From contig CAWGSP010000001.1 of assembly GCA_963825335.1 (NCBI GenBank), forward strand, positions 1,612,001-1,676,000: a DNA stretch of 64,000 bases, given 5' to 3'. The translations under genes and the position numbers were made by a program. This DNA comes from Methanobacterium_B sp963825335 (lineage in GTDB: Archaea; Methanobacteriota; Methanobacteria; Methanobacteriales; Methanobacteriaceae). The notes below the pieces were generated by a model. It made no database searches, was not told the origin of the DNA, and saw only the letters and a program-made list of their open reading frames with translations. This document shows positions 17,790 to 27,181 of the stretch, in pieces (the first letter of the stretch is position 1; each line of letters starts with the position of its first letter).

Positions 17790-17876
17790 GCCCTGTAGAG
17801 TAAATGATTTTTTATATCGTATCATAGGACACCATCTTGTAATCTATTTGAACGACTTCGGGAGTCTCTACAGGGC
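17790..17876. other. 11-bp perfect inverted repeat enclosing an 87-nt structured element
   Basis: GCCCTGTAGAG (17790-17800) and CTCTACAGGGC (17866-17876) are exact complements 65 nt apart. Inside the right arm GACT-TCGGG-AGTC can form a second hairpin. A T-rich run follows (17880-17890). It is unusually GC-rich for this region. It is not a tRNA: no D-arm or T-arm consensus. A small RNA, a recombination site or a terminator are possible. Confidence 0.45.
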
Positions 17877-18009
17877 GTTCTATTTTTTATTATTAATTTT
17901 AATTATTTTTACAATAAGTATTATTTTTAAACCAAGCTTTGAGAGTTCTCAGATAAAAATGTTTACACATGTATTTCTAATTTTTGAGTATCACTTTTGG
18001 TGATTTCAT

Positions 18010-18150
18010 ATGAAATGCCTTAAAACCAAAGGACATAAAGGCCGTATATGTCCGATATGCAGACATATTATGCTCTGGAGTGCATTCAAAAAGAGATGCA
18101 AAAGCAGACACAGACCACCAAGCATTAACACATATCGCAAACCAAGTTGA
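18010..18150 (+). CDS. small basic Cys-containing protein or remnant
   Basis: 46 codons from ATG with GGTGAT 7 nt upstream: MKCLKTKGHKGRICPICRHI with a CPIC knuckle and a very basic tail. An alternative frame over the 3' half reads DTDHQALTHIANQVDKLVGDD and ends at 18172, so a frameshift may join the two. Weakly supported. Confidence 0.35.
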   Translation: MKCLKTKGHKGRICPICRHIMLWSAFKKRCKSRHRPPSINTYRKPS

Positions 18151-18234
18151 TAAACTCGTAGGGGATGATTAAATTAAGAATTGTTTTAAAGTATAAATAA
18201 AAGACGTGATAATATCCATTTAGGTGCATAATCT

Positions 18235-18615
18235 ATGAGAAATAGTTCCAATATACTAATAATTATATTCGGTTTACTCATTATTTCTTTTAGTATATTG
18301 ATGTTTTATTCGAATCTAATTAATGGGAGTCTAAATGCAGTAGGTTATCGAGGGATGCCTATGTGGGAGTCAGCTATAGGATTTTTCGGTATAGGGTGCA
18401 TAGTGATATTTATGGGTTTGATATATCTTCGATCAAGTAATAGAATTTTTGCAGAAGACTATAATTTTAGAGAAACAGATTCGATTGAAGATAATTGTAC
18501 AGAGTGCAAATATTACAATTCAAAGCCATTTAAAGGGTCTAAAAATTGTAAAAAATTTAAATTACCAACAAATGAAAATTACGTTTGCGATTTATTCAAC
18601 CATCAAACACATTGA
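18235..18615 (+). CDS. two-helix membrane protein with Cys-rich tail
   Basis: 126 residues: membrane helices at about 6-26 and 46-66, then a cytosolic tail with four cysteines (CTECKYY, KNCKKF, YVCDLF), probably a metal site. No named family recognised. It stands alone after the zinc-ribbon cluster. Confidence 0.6.
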   Translation: MRNSSNILIIIFGLLIISFSILMFYSNLINGSLNAVGYRGMPMWESAIGFFGIGCIVIFMGLIYLRSSNRIFAEDYNFRETDSIEDNCTECKYYNSKPFKGSKNCKKFKLPTNENYVCDLFNHQTH

Positions 18616-18803
18616 CATATTACTTTGAAATTACTTAGAAATAATTAGAATAATTAGTAGAAACACACTTGCAATGGAACTTAGGACAATCTGTATTATA
18701 TTGTACATTTACAGTCGGGTCAATCAGTTTAAAATGGGTGAATCAAATATATTATTATCATCATCATCATCACATTTGAATTATCAACATTAAGTGGCAA
18801 ATT

Positions 18804-18977
18804 TCAAGTATATGTTAAATGGCCTCCACATTCACATTCAGAACTGAAGTCGTCTGGTTTCTCTCCAGCTTTTAACTCATATGTTCCATGACATGTGTCA
18901 CATACTAAATATCCATTTCGATATATCCCTTGTCGTCTTTCTGAAAGTATTTGATTAATTTCTTTATTAGAAGCCAT
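18804..18977 (-). CDS. 57-residue zinc-ribbon protein
   Basis: MASNKEINQILSERRQG, then CDTCHGTYELKAGEKPDDF and CECGGHLTY. The CxxC-GxYEL-GE-P-DF-CxCGG pattern is common in small methanogen proteins and at the ends of Methanobacteriales membrane proteins. The start is ATG at 18977, with a weak GAGTGG upstream. Function unknown. Confidence 0.65.
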   Translation of the reverse strand: MASNKEINQILSERRQGIYRNGYLVCDTCHGTYELKAGEKPDDFSSECECGGHLTYT

Positions 18978-19097
18978 TTAACCACTCAATTCAAATCTTT
19001 TTGATATTGTTAATTATTATCAATTGTTATTCTTCAGGTATTAAACCTACATTTCAGAGATAACACGAAATTAAATATTAGTCAATTTTTATCATGA

Positions 19098-19443
19098 TTA
19101 AGGAATAAAAGTTTTTAAGAGGCTCTTTATCTGATTAAAATTGTCAATATCACTTGCATATTCCTGACTTGGAGGGCTAAGAGAGAGGCAGGACTATATA
19201 ACTCATTTATCATGGTAATATAATGCCCTATTTCGGATAGTATTCTACTTTGTGTTTGAGAACCATATGTTTCGATGCTATAATAACTTACAAAATTTGC
19301 TAGCTCTCCCATATTAATGTTACTTGTGGTATTAAGAAGCCCTGGATTAATTTCATTTGGATTAATTGCAGATACTGTTCCTGAGCATATAACTAACACT
19401 AATATAAAGCAAATGCTAAAACATTTTGTTTCATCATTTTCAT
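19098..19443 (-). pseudogene. small secreted protein with two one-base frameshifts
   Basis: GGAGAG precedes ATG 19443, which begins MKMMKQNVLAFA and hits TAG after 14 codons. The frame used at 19399-19127 reads ILVLVICSGTVSAINPNEINPG..., clearly the rest of the same signal peptide and the mature protein. Near 19175 a third frame reads LSPPSQEYASDIDNFNQIKSLL and ends at 19098. Adding one base at each junction gives 115 residues. No family recognised; an exported protein beside defence-like genes. Confidence 0.55.
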
Positions 19444-19506
19444 CTCAAACTCTCCTCAATTATTTTAATTTCTTCGGGTGTCAAACCGTACTAAGTCATA
19501 CATTGA

Positions 19507-20463
19507 TTACTGAATATCAAAATTATCTGCACTATTGCATATAATTTGTTCACGATAATTGCTAGGGGGCAAATTGATATAACATGCCTTTTCGTTTTCT
19601 TTGTCAGATATTAAATATTTAATTTTATTTTCTTTACGGTGTACTAATGAATTTCTACTTCTATAAATTCTGTTTGCCAGTGAACTAATGAATTTGTCTA
19701 CATGTAATTTTGTATCTTGGTTATCATCGGTAAATTTTACATTATTTTTAAAAAAATAATTTATGTCTATGTTTTCTAGTGAATTAATGCCATCGATTAA
19801 CATTTTTTTATCTAATTTAAAATTTTCCAAAACTTCAATTATTAACTTATTTTCTCCTAAACAAGCTTTACTTGCTACTATTTTATATATATTGGTGTAT
19901 ATGTATCCATTATTAGAATAAAAAGTTCAATTGGTTTTATAATACGTTTCAAGAACACCTATTAAATTTTTAACTTTTATATTTTCATAAAAATATTCAA
20001 TTATATGATAAAAGGAGATATAACTAAAAACAGGATCATCACTTATTAATTCTTGTTCATAATATCTTAAAAGTTCTTCTTTGTATAATTTTTCTGTAAC
20101 TTTTTTGTCATTTAAATTAACTTTCCGATAATGCATTAAATTTTTTCGTATTTCAATCATTTGAAACCTTTTAATCACTAATGGTTGATAATGGTAATTT
20201 AACCAATATCTAAATGTATTTGAAAGTCCAATAAAAGTTTTAATTTCTAATTCTTTTTCATAAAATATTTTTATTGTTCGAATAAGTGGAAAGTCAAAAT
20301 CTGAAAAATGTTAAATAAAAATTCCTTTAAGTCCTGCCCTCAAAACTTTCAGTTTTTTGTTGATATCTATTTTATCACAAATTAATTCTACAAAATCTTC
20401 AGAATAAGCTTTATGTCCTTTAAAATACCATTCTAAAAATAATGGAGGTAATATTTTTTCAGT
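19507..20463 (-). pseudogene. HEPN-type (ApeA-like) protein with in-frame stop codons
   Basis: One reading frame spans about 320 codons from 20463 to 19507 but contains TAA at 20313-20311 and TGA at 19929-19927. Sequence continues as protein across both (AGLKGIFI*HFSDFDFPLIRTIKI; ETYYKTN*TFYSNNGYIY). Conserved parts include YISFYHIIEYFYE and, near the end, RIYRSRNSLVHRKE, which holds an R-x4-H motif of HEPN ribonucleases. ApeA-like and other HEPN proteins act in abortive infection. No start codon is left at the 5' end. The gene is probably dead, though separate fragments could be translated. Confidence 0.6.
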
Positions 20464-20595
20464 TTATCAAATTACTTAAAAATTGAAAATAGAATAAATG
20501 ATCTTATTATAACATTTCAAATAGGTTCTAATCTGTATTTTTGGGAAGTTGATTATAATTCTATAATTATTCTATATCAAATAAATGAAATGATA

Positions 20596-22241
20596 TTATA
20601 ATGATTTATTATTCATTTCATCTATTTTCAAAGTATCATAGTACTCCTGTGCCTCTGGTTTAACATTAAAACTATGTACTAAATCTTTGTTCTCTTCAAC
20701 AATTTTCTTAACATCATCGAATGTAATATTGAAAAATTCTTTTCTACTATTAACTTTATTAACTCTTTTATTATCAAATCGATCATGTAATTCTTTTTCT
20801 AACTCAAAAGCTTCTTTACTAAAAATAAATACATGATTATCGAATTTAAATGGAACTGACGCATTGGATAATTCTTTTACTCTGTCTTGAGGTTCATCTC
20901 TTCTTGTTACCCCTATTTTATATATATTTTCTCCGAAGGAACCTATATTTGATAGAATATATACATATCCGGCACCTGTACGTTTTCTTTTATCGGCTAT
21001 TTGATCAATATCTTCATTACTTTTTGCTAAAGCTAACTCTAATTCTCTGATTTTAAGTTCTAATTTTTCTTTTTCTTCATCAGATTTACTTTCTCTTAAT
21101 TCAGCCCCTATTTTATTTATATTAGTTTCCAAACTCTTTTTTTGTTCATGGATTTTTTTCTCTTGTGCATCTAATTCTTTTTGTATTTTTTTCTCTTCTC
21201 TTTCCTGTTCTCTTGCTTCTCTCAATATTTCTTTTTCTTCTTGCTTTTTCAAGTCATATTCAAAAGCTATATCAAGTTCTTGTAATTTCCAATGTAAATA
21301 TTGTGGAGTGATTTTTACTTTATTTCGTTCATTTAATTTATTTAATACTTCAAATGCTCTTTTTTATCCTTTTAATCGAATTTTCTCTATTTGAGTGTTT
21401 TACTTTACTTATCGCTATTTCACATTCTAAATTGAAATTTTTAAGGATTTGTTTTATTTGAGCATTACTAAATGCTTTCCCTTTTTGCTTGCTATTATCT
21501 ACTGTCCATTCAGTTTCACATATTGCAGCCGTTTTATTTTTTATTAATTCTTTTTGTTTCTCTCTGACTTTATCCAATTTTTCTTTATATAATACTGCTG
21601 TTAAAAAGTCATATTTTGGTTCATATAACCCTACGTCTTGCATTTCAAGTTCATCTTCAACAAATATTAATTCTTTCTTTTTCTCTTTTAACGTATTATC
21701 TATATTGGCTAATCGGGTTTCTTTTTCTTTTAATTTAATATTTATTTCTTTTTCTTTTTCTTTTTCTTTTTCTTCCAATTGGACATCCATATTAGCTAAT
21801 TGTGTTTCTTTTTCTTTTAATTTAATACCTATTTCCTTTTCCTTTTGTAATTCCATAGCTTCCAATTTGACATCTATATAGGCCAATTCTTTTTTTTTAT
21901 CATTCAGTTTTTCATTTAATTCTTTTTCTTTTATTTCTGCCTTTTCTTCAAATTCGACATCCATATTGGCTAATCGGGTTTCTTTGTCTTTTAATTTAAT
22001 ATTTATTTCTTTTTCTTTTTCTTCTTCCATCTCCTTTAATTTGTTATCAATATTGGCTAATTCCATCTTTTTATCAGATAATTTTTCATTAATTTCATTT
22101 TCCTCTTTGATTGACTTTTTTGTTTAAATAATATGTACCAAGTATTATCAATGGAATTCCAACAAATATTAAAATTAACGTAATTGACAATAATATACCT
22201 ATTATTATTAGTATTAATCCCCTATTTTCTCTGAAGTTCAT
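20596..22241 (-). pseudogene. DUF4041 / T5orf172 (GIY-YIG) membrane-coiled-coil protein, two frameshifts
   Basis: Three frames make one protein. 22241-22095: ATG with AAGGTGA, two membrane helices (RGLILIIIGILLSITLIL; IPLIILGTYYLNKK). Then a long Lys/Glu coiled coil with near-repeats (KEKEINIKLKEKETRLANID), a DUF4041 domain (DVGLYEPKYDF, INKTAAICETEW-like), then GYVYILSN...YKIGVTRRDEPQDRVKELS and a late HDRF of the GIY-YIG-like T5orf172 domain. Removing one A from each of two A6 runs (22116-22121 and 21360-21365, T on the plus strand) gives 547 residues in frame. Typical phage- and defence-island protein; its catalytic role is unproven. Confidence 0.78.
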
Positions 22242-23129
22242 TTCTGTCACCTTTTTCTACTGATTCCAATCAATACTCAAGTTTATTGGTTAAAATCTGT
22301 TAATCTTTTGATAAAACTTACTTTTTTTGATTTAATTTTCAATTTTTTCTAGAATCTTTTTTATATACCGTATTTTTATTATATCCATTATTAACAAATG
22401 GTATTGTTATTACCCAAAAATTAATTTATTAATTCAAGATTATTATGGATTCTAAGTTGTATTTGAAGTAATGATATAGTAATTTACTTTTTTTGGGGAT
22501 TTGAATCATGGCATATTTAATTAATGTAATTTTTAGAGTACATTTACACCACCAGACTCCGATTGGGAGCATATAGCTTAAAAATCATCTAAAAATAGAT
22601 CTATTTTCCGGTATATTCAAGTATGTTCAAGAAAATGATACACCTACTCAATTATCTGAGAAATCCTGGATAACTCAAAAGTCAAATATGTAGTCAAAAT
22701 CGTATCATTAAATAGCGCAAATCTTAATAGTTACACTTTTTATGTTTTTATGTAACTATTACAAGTTTTTCAAAGATTTGGTAACAATTAATTTAACATA
22801 TAAAAGAATAAAACATCCCTTTCAAATGGTAAAGTCCCCAGTAAAAATTCCCTCTTGTTTTTTTACACAAAAAGTCCCCTAAACATATTTCGACACCTGG
22901 GAAACATCCATTCAATAGTATAATTACTCTATTCTTGTGAGATTATGTGGTTCAAATCAGATTTTTGTGTTGGATCCATTAAAATATTATAAATATTATC
23001 CTTAAGTGTTCCGTATTTTTTTCAAGGATGAAAGTTATTTCTGGGTTGAATATGCTTCAAACTTTATTCAAGTCATTTTTTGACTTCTTATGTATTTTAA
23101 AAGAAAAAAAAATATATTATCTATGATCC
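22242..23129. other. intergenic, about 890 bp, with a possible MarR-type gene fragment
   Basis: Mostly A/T-rich with no gene. On the plus strand at 22597-22692 an open stretch reads FSGIFKYVQENDTP and QLSEKSWITQKSNM, resembling the winged-helix recognition region of MarR-family regulators. It has no start codon and soon meets a stop, so at most a relic. Confidence 0.3.
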
Positions 23130-24026
23130 TTATTTTGCTGTCCTTTTTTCTATGGCTCTGTCAATCAATCTGTTCATTGAATGGAGAATTATTCCGGTGA
23201 ACATTATAAATCCTCCGCCTATGGTTAGTAATGCAGCTAGGGTTGTGGGTGTTAGTGAACTTATCTGGCCGCCCAGATATTTGGATAGGAATATGTAACC
23301 AAAAATCAACCCAAGCACCAATAGCACGGTTCCTGGAAATGTGTAGTAGTACATTGGTCTTTGAAACTCCATTTGTTGAACAACCTTGAGTAAAACTCCC
23401 ACACCGTGTGTAACAGGATTTTGTTTCGAACCATCAACATCATATCTGACTTCTATTTCAACTTCTTTTATCCTAAAATTAGCATTTGATGCTTCTATTA
23501 GCATTTCACTCTCAATACCATAACCTGTCTGTTCGAATTCGAATACTGGCAGTGTTTCTTTTGAAAATGCTCTGAAGCCGCTTTGACTGTCTGTAACGTT
23601 GATCTTTGAGTTGAAGTTCGTTGCCATATCAAGCACAGTTTGTCCAACACGGCGGTAAATTGGGGTGTCATTTTCACCACCATTAATATATCTGCTACCA
23701 TTAACAATGTCGGCTTCACCATCTATGATAGGTTTTATCAGTTTAGGAATGTCGGATATTTTATGCTGACCATCGGCATCCACTGTAACGATTATATCGG
23801 CATTTTCAACGGCTTTGAAACCTGTTTCAAGTGCAACTCCTTTACCCATATTTTTAGGGTGGCTTATAAGTTCTACGCCTGCTAATTTAACAATGTCGGC
23901 AGTTCTGTCTGTACTACCATCATCCACTACGATCACACGATCAACATATTTTTTGACCTGCAAAGCTATACTGCCTACAGATAACTGTTCATTATACGCT
24001 GGAATTATTGCAGTTATTTTATGCAT
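23130..24026 (-). CDS. GT2 glycosyltransferase, dolichol-phosphate sugar synthase type
   Basis: 298 residues. GT-A domain with IIPAYNEQ, VVDDGSTDRT, DADGQH (metal DxD-like) and NGSRY, plus a DSQSGFRAF motif typical of the DPM1/DPG-like branch. Two C-terminal membrane helices (about 228-250 and 263-285). It likely transfers a sugar from a nucleotide donor to dolichyl phosphate on the cytosolic face. G7 and a 7-nt spacer precede a normal ATG, a useful control for the ATT/ATC starts elsewhere. Downstream of two GT4 genes on the same strand. Confidence 0.88.
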   Translation of the reverse strand: MHKITAIIPAYNEQLSVGSIALQVKKYVDRVIVVDDGSTDRTADIVKLAGVELISHPKNMGKGVALETGFKAVENADIIVTVDADGQHKISDIPKLIKPIIDGEADIVNGSRYINGGENDTPIYRRVGQTVLDMATNFNSKINVTDSQSGFRAFSKETLPVFEFEQTGYGIESEMLIEASNANFRIKEVEIEVRYDVDGSKQNPVTHGVGVLLKVVQQMEFQRPMYYYTFPGTVLLVLGLIFGYIFLSKYLGGQISSLTPTTLAALLTIGGGFIMFTGIILHSMNRLIDRAIEKRTAK

Positions 24027-24114
24027 AAATCTACCCCCCCACAGACATAAAAATTCTTTTATTTTATTAAATCAAAAATTTAGTAAATTTTAATCATTAT
24101 TTTCACATCTTTTT

Positions 24115-25275
24115 TCATAGCATGGATTCATACAGCTTTTCATAATCCTCCGAAACTTCGTTCCAAGGCCTTATCTTTTCTGTGAACGGACCAATCGTCA
24201 CATCATTCCTATAAACATCTAATATTTTATTTGCAACTTCTGATGGATCTGGAGGATAATTAACAACAAAACATCCAGGTTCAGTTGAAAATTCTTTCAA
24301 TGCAGATCTTTCAGTTATTATGCACGGAGTTCCCAAAGCCAAGGCTTCTGCCACTGAAATACCGTAAGCTTCAGATCTCGATAATAATAGGAATATATCA
24401 GATTCTTTTATTGATTTTATAAGCTCATCTCGAGAGAGAAATGACATCCACTCAACATGTTCGTCCAGTTTAAGATCCCTGGTTAAGTTCTTGAGATTTT
24501 TGCTCTCCGGCCCTTCACCAACTATGGTCAGAACAACATTTTTAACATTTAAATCATGTACTAAAGAGTACAGGCCCTTTAATATGAAATCCACACCTTT
24601 TCTCGTTATTAGATGTCCAGCATATAATAGATTGATTTTTTGTTCAGCATCGATATCCTTGGATTTATCAATACCTCTAATATCAATGGATAAATCTATT
24701 CCATCAATGTTTTCTGCATGATCCAGCACATCTACACCGAGTGGTATTACCATTAGGTTATCTGGATTTACATTAAAGAGTTTTAATGTATGATCTGCTT
24801 CAAATTCAGAGGAAGATGTTAGGTAATCACATTTGTCAATTGCTTTTTTTCCGAAGTAGTTGTGAATATTTGAAAAGTATTTACCTGCCAGAGTTCCGGG
24901 CACAACATCAAGGTAAGGTGAAAATATGAGTGGAATATTGGGGTTAATGTTTTTTATCGTGTGTATAACTTCAATTGATTGTAATGTGTGGTAACCGTTT
25001 ACATGTATAATATCGGGGTTTATATCGTTAAGATTCTTTTTTAAGTATTTATATATTCCAATACTCAAGCCATAGAAATATTTATCGCCGGGTGATGATA
25101 TTCTTATTATCTTAAATCCTTCAAACATTTCTTCATCGGGGAGATTTGCAGGGTTGGGTTGTAAGACCACGATTTCATGACCCATTTTCGAAAGATTTTT
25201 TCCTAATTCCTTGACGACTTTATTAATCCCTCCAGGATGAGTTGTTTCCATATATGTTACGATTAGGCCTTTGAT
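24115..25275 (-). CDS. GT4 glycosyltransferase, apparent ATC start
   Basis: 386 residues in GT-B fold: N-terminal strand and loop (KGLIVTYMETTHPGGINKVV), IPLGVD hinge, GHLITRKGVDF and EAYGISVAEALALGTPCI (E-x7-E) donor site. The first ATG is at 25251, but starting there would delete strand beta-1. In frame upstream are only ATC (25275, 6 nt after a GGGGGG SD at 25282-25287) and ATA directly against the G-run. The gene overlaps the end of the upstream GT4 by 53 nt. Role: adding a sugar during glycan assembly; acceptor unknown. Confidence 0.82.
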   Translation of the reverse strand: MKGLIVTYMETTHPGGINKVVKELGKNLSKMGHEIVVLQPNPANLPDEEMFEGFKIIRISSPGDKYFYGLSIGIYKYLKKNLNDINPDIIHVNGYHTLQSIEVIHTIKNINPNIPLIFSPYLDVVPGTLAGKYFSNIHNYFGKKAIDKCDYLTSSSEFEADHTLKLFNVNPDNLMVIPLGVDVLDHAENIDGIDLSIDIRGIDKSKDIDAEQKINLLYAGHLITRKGVDFILKGLYSLVHDLNVKNVVLTIVGEGPESKNLKNLTRDLKLDEHVEWMSFLSRDELIKSIKESDIFLLLSRSEAYGISVAEALALGTPCIITERSALKEFSTEPGCFVVNYPPDPSEVANKILDVYRNDVTIGPFTEKIRPWNEVSEDYEKLYESML

Positions 25276-26437
25276 CTTTATCCCCCCTATTATTTAGTTT
25301 GAATAAATCATCGTACTGTCCAACTATTTTATTCCAAGAATATTCTTTTTTAACCCGATCATAAGCTATGGATTTTAATTCTGTATAATTTTGTGGATGC
25401 TTTTCGATATCATCTATGATATTTTTGAGTTCATCAGAATCATTGAAATATAATGCAGAATCATCACAAACTTCCCTGTTGAATTGGTTATCGTGGGCTA
25501 GAAGAAGGTTTTTCATTGACATGGCTTCGACTAACGATGGGTTGGTTCCTCCAACTGAGTGTCCGTGTAGATATGCAAAACTGTTTTGTCTCAACATGTT
25601 CAAACTGTCTTGATCATAGATTCCGCCTGTAAAAATAATTTTTTTATCACTAGCTTTTGATTTGATTAGGTCACGAATGAACTCTTCGTATAATGGTGAA
25701 CCATAATTACCGACAATAATCAATGGTTTTTCGGTATTGCTTTTTATATAACCTTCAATCATTGTATGGATATTATTTTCAGGTTCTAATCTTGCAACCA
25801 AAAGTAGGTATGAATGTTTTTGGTTAATTTTGTCTTTAAGATTCGTTGGAAGTTTTTCGTTGTCCCATTCAACTTCTTTAATTTCTGATGCGCCATATGC
25901 AATGAATGTAGATTCTATATCATATTTTTTGTCGTAATATGTTTTTATTCCTTTAGAATCCGCAATAATTTTGTCTGCCCAGAATGTGCCCATTTTTTCG
26001 TTTATTTTCAGTAATAATTTTATGGGTGAATTAAATTTAGCCCTCTTCCATTCGAGTCCATCGGGATTCAAGTACAATGTTTTGCCGAATAATTTTGGTA
26101 TGAAAAAGAATAAGGCTGCACTGTACCCCAACATGTATATTTGATCTGCTTTAAGACTCGACCAGAAGAGTGAGTACACATCGTAGAGCAGTTCATACAT
26201 CATCCCCATCATGGATGATTTAGGATGTTTAAGTGGGAAGTAAAACAGGTTTACGCCGTTGAATGTTTCAAATTTAGATTTTTCACCCGGATGTTCACAA
26301 CTTACATATACTTTGTAACCTTTTTTTACTAAATTTTGGCTTACTGTCTCTGTAAACCCCTCAAACCCACCATAATTATTGGGAATACCACGGCTTCCAA
26401 TGATTGCTATAGTACTTTTATCGTTGATACCGGTCAT
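25223..26437 (-). CDS. DUF1972-type GT4 glycosyltransferase (rhamnosyltransferase-like)
   Basis: 404 residues. N-terminal DUF1972 signature (IAIIGSRGIPNNYGGFEGFTE), C-terminal GT4 domain with LLVARLEPENNIHTMIEG and HGHSVGGTNPSLVEAM. Relatives include bacterial beta-1,4-rhamnosyltransferases of capsule synthesis; donor specificity cannot be read from sequence. The last 25 residues overlap the SD and start of the next gene and look less conserved. First gene of a three-gene glycosyltransferase run. Confidence 0.88.
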   Translation of the reverse strand: MTGINDKSTIAIIGSRGIPNNYGGFEGFTETVSQNLVKKGYKVYVSCEHPGEKSKFETFNGVNLFYFPLKHPKSSMMGMMYELLYDVYSLFWSSLKADQIYMLGYSAALFFFIPKLFGKTLYLNPDGLEWKRAKFNSPIKLLLKINEKMGTFWADKIIADSKGIKTYYDKKYDIESTFIAYGASEIKEVEWDNEKLPTNLKDKINQKHSYLLLVARLEPENNIHTMIEGYIKSNTEKPLIIVGNYGSPLYEEFIRDLIKSKASDKKIIFTGGIYDQDSLNMLRQNSFAYLHGHSVGGTNPSLVEAMSMKNLLLAHDNQFNREVCDDSALYFNDSDELKNIIDDIEKHPQNYTELKSIAYDRVKKEYSWNKIVGQYDDLFKLNNRGDKDQRPNRNIYGNNSSWRD

Positions 26438-27181
26438 TTTTTTTCTTCCTAATTATGTGAAAATTTTAAATTTCAGTATTGTTCTGTCTATCAAATCTAA
26501 TTTGATCAAGCTCACTAATATAAATTTCTATTTTATGGTGAAAAAGGGTGTTATAGACACACAATAAGCAACTTTTGCTTTTCCAAAATAAGAGAATTTT
26601 AACGAGTTATATCAATAAAAAATATCATGTAAGTAATCAATAACAAACAACTATTGGTTTGTCAATATTTGAGTGAATATACCATTAAAACAACATCTAA
26701 ATTGAAATTTAAAGAAATTTAAGTCATAAAAAAATATAACTATAATTCATGACTTAAATGGGTAAAAAAGTTATTATACAAATTTTAATAAACAAAATCT
26801 ACGTAATATATGATTAATATTGATTTTAATATGTATTAATCGATAAATACTGATAATAACCATTTTTCACCTATTAAGTAGTTTTCCTTGAAAATAAATT
26901 AAAAATGTGTGAATATCATCACAAAACCTTGATTGGGATATAAACGATTTGTGAATAATATTCTTGAAACGAATATGAATTAACCATCATAATCGTATGA
27001 ATTAAGATTGAATGGAATAAAAAAATAAAATAATATCATTTTAAGCATGAATAAAAATAGAATCGAATTAACTTAGTCCATTAGATGTATTGTCTGAAAT
27101 TCAAGATTTTAGGTTCCAAAAAAAAAATATTAAGGGAGTAGATTTAGAAAAAATTAAATATCCACTCAAATTCAACTTCAT
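26438..27181. other. intergenic, about 740 bp
   Basis: Very A/T-rich and without a credible gene. It probably contains the promoter of the glycosyltransferase run (minus) and the transcription stop of the NosD gene at 27182. Confidence 0.35.

Noticed and set aside
17790..17876. A tRNA with a 7-bp acceptor stem
   Set aside because: The ends pair, but there is no GTTCRANNC T-loop, no D-loop GG and no anticodon arm.
18752..18772. Short ATC microsatellite as a CRISPR or repeat locus
   Set aside because: Only a few trinucleotide copies without spacers; not informative.
19927..19929. UGA read as selenocysteine in the HEPN gene
   Set aside because: Selenocysteine is known in Methanococcales and Methanopyrus, not Methanobacteriales, and a second stop (TAA) also interrupts the gene.
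21489..21881. Plus-strand frame rich in Ser and Phe
   Set aside because: Antisense of the Lys/Glu coiled coil of the DUF4041 gene.
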